From Chryseobacterium soli (GTDB taxonomy: Bacteria; Bacteroidota; Bacteroidia; Flavobacteriales; Weeksellaceae), in contig NZ_JPRH01000004.1 in the NCBI RefSeq assembly GCF_000737705.1, forward strand, positions 496,001 to 560,000: DNA of 64,000 nucleotides, in the 5' to 3' direction. The position numbers and the translations under genes were made by a program. The notes beneath the pieces were generated by a model. That model was not told the DNA's origin, did no database searches, and was given only the letters and a program-made list of their open reading frames with translations. This document shows positions 16,909-24,610 of the stretch, piece by piece (position 1 is the first letter of the stretch; each line of letters begins with the position of its first letter).

Positions 16909-17634
16909 TTAAGATTCGGGATTCAGAGAATTTCCTGAGTATCGTATAAAAAAATCTGATTTATATACTTCACCCAGCGGAATTTCTGAATCCTCGATGT
17001 AGATATTATGATTGTCGAAAGAATCAATACAATCAATGTTCAACACATAGGATTTGCTTACCCGTAGAAACTTATTTGCCGGAATTTTCTGATGAATCGT
17101 CTTCAGATTCATTGCGGTAATGAGTTTTTGGGTCCGGGTATGGATCACCACATAATCTTTCAGGCCTTCGATAAATTTAATATCAGAAAAATGTATTTTG
17201 TAATACCTTCTGTCTGCTTTGATAAATAGAAAATCTGCCGTATTCGATTCCACCGTATTTTTCACGGTTTCTTTAGAGAGAAGGTCTTTATACAAAACTG
17301 CTTTATTGATCGCTTTTTCCAACCGTTTTTCCTCAATAGGTTTCAGAAGATAATCTACTGCATCCAGCTCATAACTTTTAAGGGCATACTGTGAATAGGC
17401 TGTGGTAAAAATTACCAGGGTTTCTTTTGGAAGCAGGGCCGCAAACTCTAGACCGGTTACCGAAGGCATTTCAATATCCAGAAAAATAAGATCGATTTCT
17501 GTGGTCTTTAAGAACTCCATGGCAGCAGGAGCATTGGAAAAACTTCCCAAAATATCAAGCTTTGAAACTTCATGAATCAAAGACTGCATTTCTGCCCTGG
17601 CCAGCGGCTCATCATCTACAATAATACAATTCAT
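16909..17634 (-). CDS. LytTR-family response regulator
   Basis: 241 residues. The receiver domain is complete: acidic pair VDDEP (7-9), phospho-acceptor Asp in IFLDIEMPSVTGLEF (about 53), conserved Thr in VIFTTAYSQYAL and Lys in DYLLKPI. The C-terminal LytTR DNA-binding domain spans about 140-235 (FLFIKADRRYYKIHFSDIKF, FLRVSKSYVLNI). The start overlaps the sensor kinase gene by 4 bases, so translation is coupled. Its probable target site is the TTTGGTATAAA repeat pair at 18816-18847 upstream of the divergent operon. An operator of two direct repeats 21 bases apart is typical for this domain. Confidence 0.92.
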   Translation of the reverse strand: MNCIIVDDEPLARAEMQSLIHEVSKLDILGSFSNAPAAMEFLKTTEIDLIFLDIEMPSVTGLEFAALLPKETLVIFTTAYSQYALKSYELDAVDYLLKPIEEKRLEKAINKAVLYKDLLSKETVKNTVESNTADFLFIKADRRYYKIHFSDIKFIEGLKDYVVIHTRTQKLITAMNLKTIHQKIPANKFLRVSKSYVLNIDCIDSFDNHNIYIEDSEIPLGEVYKSDFFIRYSGNSLNPES

Positions 17635-18710
17635 ATGGGAACAATTAAATTTACAGTGTATTCTTTATCGGTGGAAACAATATCCAAATGATAGGTATTG
17701 CGGTACAAAAGCTCCAGACGTCTCTTAATATTAGCAAGCCCCAACCCACCAGAATTCTTTTCTGTAGGGTGATAGTCCGGATTTCTGGAATTGATGCATG
17801 TAAAATGAAGTTTTCTGTTCTCCATTATCATATGTATTTTAATATAATATCCTTTTCCGCTGATATCTACACTGTGTTTTACTGCATTTTCCACAAAGGT
17901 GGTAAAAAGATTGGGCGGGATAAAAATACTGTTCAGCGTTCTTTTATCAATAGCTACATTCATGTCTACAGAGAAATCTTCCCGTCTTATTTTTTCAAGG
18001 TTGATAAAATTGGAAAGAAACTCTATTTCGGCAATCAGTAAAGTTTTTTCTTCACCGTTTTCATACAACTGATAGCGCAGGAATTCAGACAGTTTGATGA
18101 TAACTGTTGTCGCTTTTTCCGGGTCAGTCCTGATCAGGGCTTTGACATTATTCAGCATATTAAAAAGGAAATGCGGATTGATCTGATTACGCAGTTCATT
18201 AAGTTCCATCCGAAGTGTCAGGTTACTGAGTTCTGTGATTCTTTTATTATCCCGTATCCATTTCTGGAGTAATTTCACAGTGGTTGTCATCATAATGATA
18301 GAAATACACATCATCGTTCCTTCATACAGACCAGTCTTTCTGTTTTCTCCCTCCATGCTATCCAGGCGGTACTCAGAAAAAAGATGGTTAAATCCATAGC
18401 CAATCAGATTGAGCCCTCCTATTCCCAACATCAACAGAAATATAACGTATACAATATATCTTGACCGAAAGAAGAATACCGGAACCAGCACATACATATT
18501 AATATAAGCCATAATCACCAGTGATGTATAGACAAACGCCAAAGCGTAATATTGGTAGATCCCGGAAAACCAATGCCAGAACCGGGCAAAGTACATCAGT
18601 CCGAAAAAGAAAAGCAAAAATGTACAGTGCCTCCAAAACCGGTACTTGTCTTCTACCAGAAAATCGATGATTAAGGTGTCTTTCATTTTCGGTGAATGGT
18701 ATCCTGTCAT
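17631..18710 (-). CDS. LytS-like sensor histidine kinase
   Basis: 359 residues: an N-terminal membrane domain with four hydrophobic helices (TFLLFFFGLMYFARFW; YYALAFVYTSLVIMAYINMY; YIVYVIFLLMLGIGGLNLIG; GTMMCISIIMMTTTV), a short coiled linker, then the His_kinase domain with phospho-acceptor His in RNQINPHFLFNMLNNV. An ATP-binding HATPase domain follows (LFTTFVENAVKH, SGGLGLANIKRRLELLY). No large extracellular sensor is present, so it senses within or near the membrane. A second in-frame ATG eight codons in (18686) is possible. It forms the two-component pair with the LytTR regulator. Confidence 0.9.
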   Translation of the reverse strand: MTGYHSPKMKDTLIIDFLVEDKYRFWRHCTFLLFFFGLMYFARFWHWFSGIYQYYALAFVYTSLVIMAYINMYVLVPVFFFRSRYIVYVIFLLMLGIGGLNLIGYGFNHLFSEYRLDSMEGENRKTGLYEGTMMCISIIMMTTTVKLLQKWIRDNKRITELSNLTLRMELNELRNQINPHFLFNMLNNVKALIRTDPEKATTVIIKLSEFLRYQLYENGEEKTLLIAEIEFLSNFINLEKIRREDFSVDMNVAIDKRTLNSIFIPPNLFTTFVENAVKHSVDISGKGYYIKIHMIMENRKLHFTCINSRNPDYHPTEKNSGGLGLANIKRRLELLYRNTYHLDIVSTDKEYTVNLIVPI

Positions 18711-18790
18711 GGTTCAACACTTTTATAAGTAGACAAAAATAAGTAATAACGGTATTCCTCTCTATAATATTATACGAACCCCGCATTTTA

Positions 18791-18847
18791 TTATACCAAG
18801 TTGAGAGATTCCGGATTTGGTATAAATTGTAAGGCCTTTGGTATAAA
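18791..18847. promoter_or_regulatory. LytTR-type operator: three copies of TTGGTATAA
   Basis: TTTGGTATAAA occurs at 18816-18826 and again at 18837-18847, exactly 21 bases apart in direct orientation; the reverse complement TTATACCAA is at 18791-18799. Two direct repeats on one DNA face are the classic LytTR/AgrA/AlgR operator layout. The site lies between the LytS/LytTR genes and the divergent operon at 18898, with the direct pair oriented toward that operon. Confidence 0.65.
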
Positions 18848-18897
18848 AAACAAATCTTCTCACACTTTTCTCTATTCCTTTGTCCCGTTCAATTTAC

Positions 18898-19335
18898 ATG
18901 CTTATGGAATTAGCCGTTTTTCAGGAATTAACTGAACAGATAACATTAGAATGCTTTTTTATGACAGATGCCCAACAGGAGGAAAAAGTAATTCAGCTCA
19001 TCGATCTGTATCATTTTATAGAATGTTATGACCACAAGATCATCATTCTTAATTACCTGCACCACTCTATCAATATTATTGAAGACCATGGGATAAGAAA
19101 GGGAATTTTATTTTATGATCTGAAACATTCAGCCCCACTAGATCTGAATGCCAACGAAGATTTTAAAAGAAAAAATAACCTCAAAGAACTTTGGTTTGTA
19201 TTTGTGGAAGAAGATACCGGTAGCAGCTCAAATCGTAACTATACCGATTTTATCAGTGAAAACAGCATTGATATCTATTATGACAGAATATTTAAGTTCA
19301 GCTTTTTTCAATCCATAATCCACTTACTATCATAA
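18898..19335 (+). CDS. Hypothetical protein, probable LytTR-controlled operon
   Basis: 145 residues from the ATG at 18898 (a second ATG at 18904 is equally possible; a TTG at 18880 is unlikely). No family is recognised. It is a soluble, acidic-to-neutral protein with helical N-terminus (MELAVFQELTEQITLECFFM) and alternating strand/helix patterns (HKIIILNYLHHSINIIEDHG, NLKELWFVFVEED). No signal peptide or membrane segment is evident. It lies 50 bases downstream of the TTTGGTATAAA operator and 3 bases upstream of the barrel gene, so both are probably switched by the neighbouring two-component system. Confidence 0.6.
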   Translation: MLMELAVFQELTEQITLECFFMTDAQQEEKVIQLIDLYHFIECYDHKIIILNYLHHSINIIEDHGIRKGILFYDLKHSAPLDLNANEDFKRKNNLKELWFVFVEEDTGSSSNRNYTDFISENSIDIYYDRIFKFSFFQSIIHLLS

Positions 19336-19338
19336 CCT

Positions 19339-20313
19339 ATGAAAACCTTAAGAAAACTCTTTATTCCTATCGCATTCCTGCCGGTTAAAAATCTAATCTA
19401 TGCCCAGAAACGAGACAGTATTCCCATGAGGGTACGGGCATTTGTTGCCGATAAATTTCCGCAGTCCAGAGATCTCAATGTGGAATATACCCAGGTAATG
19501 CCTTACCAATATACCTCTAAGTTACAAAACGGAGATTTGCCCGATAATAAAGTTAAAAGCTTCCAACAGGTGAAAGCGAATGCTAATATTTATTTCATCA
19601 AAAAACAAAAATTGTTGCTGAGCACTTCCCTGAACTACCGCTACACCTCACTCAATACGGAACATCCGGTATTAGCAGAAGCCGCCCCGCAGGAAAAAGA
19701 TTTTCATTATCATTCTGAAGCGTTAAATTTCAGCTATTTTTCAAGATTATTCAATAAAACAGCCATTTACACCGCCACAGCTTCTGTAGACGGGAGCGAA
19801 CAGCATTTTGAAAGGATCCGCGGTATGGTAACCGGTTCTCTTATATTGAAAGCAACCCCAAAAACTAAAATAATGCTGGGACTCGCCGCTTTTATTGATC
19901 CCAGCACACAAATTCCCGTCCTTCCGATTTTCACCCTTGAAAATAAATTTAATAATGGCTGGGTACTGGATGTATTGCTTCCTAAAAAAGTACTGATCAG
20001 AAAAGATATTTTCGCCAATGGAAGAATTTCCTTGGGAAGCGAAATGGACAATACTTCATTTTACATTTACCGTTCCGATAAAACCTATGAATTCCGTCAG
20101 GTGGAAATCAATTCCGGAGCGATTTATGAACATAATTTAGGGGGAAACTTTATCGGTACTTTAAAAACCGGAATCCGGGCTACGCCACGAACAAGAATAT
20201 TTGAAAAGCAGAAATCTTTTAAAGATTATGTTTTTGAATCTACCAATAAACCAGCATTCTATTTCAATGTCGGGGTTTCTTATAATCCTTTTGGAAAGCC
20301 GAGGGTGAGATAG
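19339..20313 (+). CDS. Outer-membrane beta-barrel protein (DUF6268-like)
   Basis: 324 residues with an N-terminal signal sequence (KLFIPIAFLPVKNLIYAQ). The mature part consists of many amphipathic strands rich in aromatic ends (KLLLSTSLNYRYTSL, EALNFSYFSRLFN, AIYTATASVDGSEQHF, FYFNVGVSYNPF) as in outer-membrane barrels. The layout resembles DUF6268-type barrels; that assignment is tentative. It starts 3 bases after the previous gene, giving a two-gene operon facing the LytS/LytTR pair. A role as a regulated outer-membrane channel or structural protein is inferred. Confidence 0.65.
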   Translation: MKTLRKLFIPIAFLPVKNLIYAQKRDSIPMRVRAFVADKFPQSRDLNVEYTQVMPYQYTSKLQNGDLPDNKVKSFQQVKANANIYFIKKQKLLLSTSLNYRYTSLNTEHPVLAEAAPQEKDFHYHSEALNFSYFSRLFNKTAIYTATASVDGSEQHFERIRGMVTGSLILKATPKTKIMLGLAAFIDPSTQIPVLPIFTLENKFNNGWVLDVLLPKKVLIRKDIFANGRISLGSEMDNTSFYIYRSDKTYEFRQVEINSGAIYEHNLGGNFIGTLKTGIRATPRTRIFEKQKSFKDYVFESTNKPAFYFNVGVSYNPFGKPRVR

Positions 20314-20359
20314 TTGTGATTGGTTGTTGGTTTTGGTTGTTGGTGTTTAGTTTTTCCAG

Positions 20360-20418
20360 TATAATGTATAATGTATAATGTATAATGTATGAAGTTAGAC
20401 ATCTTGTGTCTGATGTCT
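20360..20418. repeat. TATAATG tandem repeat and adjacent hairpin
   Basis: Four exact TATAATG units (20360-20387) plus a partial fifth, preceded by a G/T-rich stretch (20313-20358). A hairpin with arms AGACATC and GATGTCT follows at 20397-20418. It lies between convergent genes. The hairpin may help termination; the tandem repeat is likely slippage-derived. Confidence 0.6.
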
Positions 20419-20454
20419 GAAATCTAATATCTATTATCTAAAACACCCCACTCA

Positions 20455-20790
20455 TTAATGCGTTCCCATTTTAGAAAAAACATTAATGATGATGACGCCG
20501 ATAACGATCAGGGCTATTCCAATAATGGCAGGAAGATCCGGGACTTGCTTAAAAGCTATAATTCCGATGAGGGTGATGAAAACAATCCCTACTCCGGACC
20601 AAATAGCATAGGTAATTCCCACAGGGATCTGCCGAAGCGTCAGACTCAGAAAATAGAACGCTGCCGAATATCCTATGATAGTCACTACCGAAGGCCAAAG
20701 CTTTGAAAATTCTTCAGATTTTTTCAAAAAAGTAGTTGCGATAATTTCAAACGTAATTGCCAAAGCAAGAAAAATATAACTGCGTCCCAT
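20455..20790 (-). CDS. Small multidrug resistance (SMR) family transporter
   Basis: 111 residues with four membrane helices. The essential proton/drug-binding Glu is at position 15 (ITFEIIATTFLK), matching EmrE Glu14. Other family landmarks are YSAAFYFLSLTLRQIPVGITYAIWSG (helices 2-3) and ALIVIGVIIINVFSK (helix 4). It works as an antiparallel homodimer exporting cationic compounds, or guanidinium-type substrates in some subfamilies, by proton antiport. The single gene suggests a homodimer rather than a paired system. Confidence 0.9.
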   Translation of the reverse strand: MGRSYIFLALAITFEIIATTFLKKSEEFSKLWPSVVTIIGYSAAFYFLSLTLRQIPVGITYAIWSGVGIVFITLIGIIAFKQVPDLPAIIGIALIVIGVIIINVFSKMGTH

Positions 20791-21638
20791 ATTTACTTTT
20801 TACACAAAAGTAACGAAAATAGCTTGCTTTTCCATTAAAAGAGAGCTATGGATCTGGAAAATCTATACTGATTTTCATTCTTCATTGCATCTTAGCAATA
20901 TGTAAAACATCCTTCCCTTGAGTAATCAAAATTTGTAAGAATCTTCTGAAGACTGAACTGGAAATTAGTTCAGCTTTTCCATCATAATAAATCATTATAA
21001 TTTGATATATATTACATAAGGTCATTCCATTTTATATTGTCAGTCTCTAATCTTTTATATTAATCTGACAAGACTGCATTTCAAAATAAATATAAACAGC
21101 TGTAATAATGACGTTTAACAAAAGTATCTTCAAAATTATAATTTTCATTTCTCAATAGAAATGGACAGCTCAGTTTAAAAACGTGACATTATTTCAATAA
21201 ATAGTGACAATAGGTCCGCCATTATTGTCATAAAACATGACAGATTGAAAATAAATTCAGGGATAAAAATTCAGACTGAAAAATAAATTTTATTAACATA
21301 GAAATTCGTTTCACGAAAAAAATTAATGCAGAAAAATGATACGATCCGGTAATATTATGCATACCATTCCTTCTTTTTTGTTTTATCAAGTCCAATATAT
21401 AAGTATTCAATTGATTGTCAAATTTTCAAAATTTTACAGATAAGATAATAAACATATTAATAAATTCTCAATAACATATTAATTTTACGTAAACAAATAT
21501 TGGTAAAAAACGAAGAACAAACATCTATAACTTACTGATATACATCATAATGTTTTGTTTTGGCACATGATTTGAAAGTAGTAATATTGCAATTGAAAGA
21601 TTGATAAAATAAAGTCAAATAATTAAAAATAAAACAAA
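20791..21638. other. Long AT-rich gap before the 26-residue miniprotein
   Basis: No gene is recognised. The only visible structure is an inverted repeat TGACAATA/TATTGTCA at 21205-21230 (11-base spacer) with further TGACA/TGTCA copies nearby. Open frames here are short and lack family features. The last 100 bases probably hold the promoter of the miniprotein at 21639. Confidence 0.4.
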
Positions 21639-21719
21639 ATGATCACTTACATCGGAATCGCAACATGTTTAGTAGTATTCGCTTCTTACTTTATGACTGT
21701 AAAGAGAGAAAACAACTAA
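21639..21719 (+). CDS. 26-residue single-helix membrane miniprotein
   Basis: ATG at 21639 to TAA at 21717-21719 gives MITYIGIATCLVVFASYFMT followed by VKRENN. It is one perfect membrane helix with a short basic/polar tail, the shape of a genuine small membrane protein. The preceding purine-rich leader (AAAATAAAACAAA) suits flavobacterial translation initiation, and a stem-loop and terminator follow. No family known to me. It may associate with a larger membrane complex; function unknown. Confidence 0.55.
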   Translation: MITYIGIATCLVVFASYFMTVKRENN

Positions 21720-21794
21720 GAATTTCTAAACCTTATCTTCTTTAGTAGAAGATATAAATTGTATTGTTTATGTTTATATCTGGTCACCAGATTC

Positions 21795-21823
21795 GCTCTT
21801 TTACTCAACCGGAGTAAAAGAGC
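21795..21823 (+). other. Stem-loop downstream of the miniprotein
   Basis: Perfect 12-base arms GCTCTTTTACTC and GAGTAAAAGAGC with a 5-base loop. No T-run follows, so it may be a 3'-UTR stabilising structure rather than a terminator. Confidence 0.5.
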
Positions 21824-21875
21824 TCCAAACATAAAATACCCTTATTTCAAAACAAATTTTAATATATATAGTTTG

Positions 21876-21907
21876 GCCGGACTCCCCAGTTCGGCTTTTC
21901 TTTTTTC
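21876..21907 (+). terminator. Rho-independent terminator
   Basis: The stem is GCCGGACT/AGTTCGGC around a CCCC loop, followed by a long T-rich run. It ends the transcript from 21639 before the AAA+ gene. Confidence 0.75.
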
Positions 21908-21973
21908 ATAACCGGACTTCAGACTTAAAGAAAGTTTTATCTTTGTGGTCAACAAAGCGAATTTCTTTTACTC

Positions 21974-22702
21974 ATGAATCTGTACAATCTCATTATCCAG
22001 GACAAAGAACAAGTTACCTTACAGGATGTATTCCTTGATGGCAACAACAGGGAACAATTTGTACAGCTTATCAAAGAACATACATACCTCAAAGAATTGC
22101 AGGAATATGGGCTTCCAGTCAATAATAAAGTATTGCTTCAGGGAAGTTCAGGATGCGGGAAAACGATGACCGCAAAAGCGCTTGCGAATGCTTTGGGAAG
22201 AAATATTCTTATCCTTAACCTCAGCAATATCGTTTCTTCGCGTATCGGAGAAACATCACAAAATATCAAAATGATCTTCGATAAAGCCGGCAGGGAAAGA
22301 TCTGTTTTATTTCTGGATGAACTCGACCAGATCGGAAAAGCCAGAGGCAGCGATGATAAAGATGTCGGGGAAATGAGAAGGCTGGTGAATACATTGATCC
22401 AGCTGATCGATTATTATCCTGAAAATGCGCTCTTACTGTGCGCTACCAACCACCCTGAGATCATTGATACTGCGTTAATAAGACGTTTCCAACTAAAGAT
22501 CAATTACGAAATGCCTTCTCAGGAATTTTTAAACACCTATTATAATAGTCTGTTGTCTAAATTTCCAGAAGATCTAAGAAATATTGACCGTAAGTATGAC
22601 ATTTCTTTTGCTGAAGCAAAGGATTATGCTTTTACGGTGGTAAAAGGACGTTTGATTGAGAAATTGGAGACTCAACAAGAAGTTAGAATACAGGCAGATT
22701 AA
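21974..22702 (+). CDS. Stand-alone AAA+ ATPase
   Basis: 242 residues with a single AAA+ module. Walker A is GSSGCGKT (57-64), Walker B VLFLDELDQ (111-119), sensor 1 is in LLCATNHPEIID (154-165) and the arginine finger pair is RR at 170-171. The N-terminus is only about 40 residues (VTLQDVFLDGNNREQFVQLI), giving little room for a separate substrate domain. It resembles small spastin/FtsH-core-like ATPases that remodel proteins, but the partner is unknown. It is not in an obvious operon, so the context gives no substrate. Confidence 0.85.
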   Translation: MNLYNLIIQDKEQVTLQDVFLDGNNREQFVQLIKEHTYLKELQEYGLPVNNKVLLQGSSGCGKTMTAKALANALGRNILILNLSNIVSSRIGETSQNIKMIFDKAGRERSVLFLDELDQIGKARGSDDKDVGEMRRLVNTLIQLIDYYPENALLLCATNHPEIIDTALIRRFQLKINYEMPSQEFLNTYYNSLLSKFPEDLRNIDRKYDISFAEAKDYAFTVVKGRLIEKLETQQEVRIQAD

Positions 22703-22830
22703 AATAATGAAAACATCTACGTACTTCCTCGCTCTAACCCAAAGAATTATTTTTTAATTGAGATGTATTAAAAAATATATTTACTCAAGCATGAATACCA
22801 AGATTATTAACAGAATCTAAAGATGAAGTA

Positions 22831-23445
22831 ATGACAAAAAAAATATCAACTTTGGTAATAATATGGTTAATTTTTGTGTTTGCCTACTATTTTTGTCTTC
22901 CTTATTTTATTCAACCATTTTCCTGGCTTTTAGTCTGTATTATATTGCTGATTTTATTTGTAAGGCAGGTAACAAAAACAATAAAAGAACTTAAAAGCTT
23001 AAAGAAAAACAGAATATTAAATCTCTCTATAACATTCATTTTATTTTTCCTGACATTTTACAATTTCAACAAAATTCCAAAATTAATAATTGAAAAAATT
23101 GACTGGACGATTTCCTATAATAAACGTAAGCAAATAATAAAAGAAGTTTTAACTAAAAAATTGGGATCCAACACGAAAATGAATAATGGTATTTGTAAAC
23201 TTTCATTTAATTTTCCAATTATTTCAAACGGAGGAAATGACATTTGGATTTATAAAAATAAAACAGAAAATACAAAAACTATTAAGTTTTGGATTTCCCG
23301 TGGATTTTTTGAATCACCACAGACTTATTTTATATTCACAAATGACAATGAAATAAAAAAACAATACGAAAAGCAAATAAAACTAGAACCTGAATATAAT
23401 TGGAAATTAGAAGAAAATTGGTACCGAATAATGGAGAGAGATTAA
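22831..23445 (+). CDS. Hypothetical membrane protein
   Basis: 204 residues. Two N-terminal helices (LVIIWLIFVFAYYFCLPYFI and WLLVCIILLILFV), a basic loop (TKTIKELKSLKKNRI), then a third helix (LSITFILFFLTFYNF), followed by a soluble C-terminal domain of about 120 residues with aromatic-rich strands (GNDIWIYKNKTENTKTIKFW, QTYFIFTNDNE). No family recognised. Noticeably more AT-rich and Lys/Ile/Asn-rich than most neighbours. Function unknown. Confidence 0.6.
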   Translation: MTKKISTLVIIWLIFVFAYYFCLPYFIQPFSWLLVCIILLILFVRQVTKTIKELKSLKKNRILNLSITFILFFLTFYNFNKIPKLIIEKIDWTISYNKRKQIIKEVLTKKLGSNTKMNNGICKLSFNFPIISNGGNDIWIYKNKTENTKTIKFWISRGFFESPQTYFIFTNDNEIKKQYEKQIKLEPEYNWKLEENWYRIMERD

Positions 23446-23674
23446 TCAACTGCTAATAAATTAGCCCCTTGATATTGCAGAAAGCACTATAATTGATATA
23501 GAAGTTTTGAATTTTGAAAGTATAATTATTGCTCTCCGCCAACAAAATAAATTAATTTCTAAAAATTACATTATTCCAATCATTTCCTATTCATCACATA
23601 TAGAATTCTCATAAAAATAGACAATTCGGTATATTTTTTGCTCGTAAAACAGTAAAAACCAAACAATTATATTT

Positions 23675-23857
23675 ATGAATAAAAAATTACTTTTGAGCTG
23701 TCTGTTTATGGCAGTAGTTTTCTTGTCCTCATGTGATAAACATCGCAATGCATCACAGGTAAAGGACAGTGAAGTATCTATTAAAACTGTTTCTATGGTT
23801 ACTTTTGTTACTATGGGTATAGCACTTGTCGTAGCTTATAGCTACCGAAGAAGATAG
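23675..23857 (+). CDS. 60-residue lipoprotein with C-terminal helix
   Basis: A lipoprotein signal ends at the lipobox LSSC (Cys 20). A short polar linker (DKHRNASQVKDSEVSIKT) leads to a second hydrophobic helix (VSMVTFVTMGIALVVAYSY) and a basic tail RRR. The same layout recurs in the gene at 24361, so the two are paralogous in architecture. The mature protein would be anchored both by lipid and by a helix. It is followed by its own terminator. Confidence 0.65.
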   Translation: MNKKLLLSCLFMAVVFLSSCDKHRNASQVKDSEVSIKTVSMVTFVTMGIALVVAYSYRRR

Positions 23858-23872
23858 CAGGATAAAAGAATA

Positions 23873-23910
23873 AAAAAACCTCTGTTTAGAATTTAAACGG
23901 AGGTTTTTTT
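23873..23910 (+). terminator. Rho-independent terminator after the first small lipoprotein
   Basis: Arms AAAAAACCTCTGTTTA and TAAACGGAGGTTTTTT (one G/T-type mismatch) followed by T residues, 16 bases after the stop codon. Confidence 0.8.
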
Positions 23911-23967
23911 ATGATATACATAATGTTAACATTATAAGTATCAATCATTATTTTGTTTAGAGCAAAA

Positions 23968-24054
23968 TCATCTATTTCTTTTTTTAAATTGAGTATAGCC
24001 TCCAGCAATAACTATTACAAGGAGTAAAATATAAAAGGGATTGTTATTCATCAT
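23968..24054 (-). CDS. 28-residue single-helix membrane miniprotein
   Basis: Reading minus from ATG 24054 (or the adjacent ATG 24051) to TGA 23968-23970 gives MMNNNPFYILLLVIVIAGGY then TQFKKRNR. It is a single hydrophobic helix preceded by a polar N-terminus and followed by a basic tail. An A-rich leader precedes it. It is the third tiny one-helix frame in 2.5 kb. No family recognised. Confidence 0.45.
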   Translation of the reverse strand: MMNNNPFYILLLVIVIAGGYTQFKKRNR

Positions 24055-24360
24055 TTTTTTATTAATATGTATGTAAAGATAGAGAAACTGAGAGAAACTA
24101 TTGAAACGGAAGAACAATCCGTAAAGCAGCGACTTCAATTTTTAATGATTTGAAATAACAGAAAAGAATACTAACAGCTTTTCATAATTGAATAAAATGT
24201 TCTCAATCATCCCAATACTCTAATAAACCTACATGAATTTATATAGATTCTACGAATTAACTACACATCACCTCCGGCTTCCTATTTCATAATTAATTAA
24301 AAATCAACACATCCGGCACTTTTTTTGTTTATCCTCCACCAAACAAACAATACATACTTG

Positions 24361-24552
24361 ATGAAAAAATTATCACTCTGTTACGCATTTGCAGTAACAG
24401 TATTTCTGCTTTCATGCAGTCAAAAAACCAATATTTCAACTGAGAGCGACAGTAAATCAACACTATTGACAGTTGTTATGATAACATGCCTGATCATGGC
24501 AGGTACATTTCTGTCATCATCTATTTTACGAAGAATAAATAAGAAAAAATAA
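24361..24552 (+). CDS. 63-residue lipoprotein with C-terminal helix
   Basis: The start is at ATG 24361 (MKKLSLCYAF); the longer frame from 24325 would bury the signal peptide. The lipobox is LLSC (Cys 19), then a polar linker (QKTNISTESDSKST), a hydrophobic helix (LLTVVMITCLIMAGTFLSS) and a basic end (RRINKKK). Same architecture as the gene at 23675. It is followed by a terminator shared with gcvP on the other strand. Confidence 0.65.
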   Translation: MKKLSLCYAFAVTVFLLSCSQKTNISTESDSKSTLLTVVMITCLIMAGTFLSSSILRRINKKK

Positions 24553-24556
24553 AATG

Positions 24557-24594
24557 AAAATCCCCCATTTAGAGATTCTAAACGGGGGATTTTT
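24557..24594. terminator. Bidirectional terminator between small lipoprotein and gcvP
   Basis: The stem AAAATCCCCCATTTAGA pairs with TCTAAACGGGGGATTTT around a GAT loop; A and T runs on both flanks allow use from both strands. Confidence 0.8.
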
Positions 24595-24610
24595 ATGATA
24601 TAATATTGTA

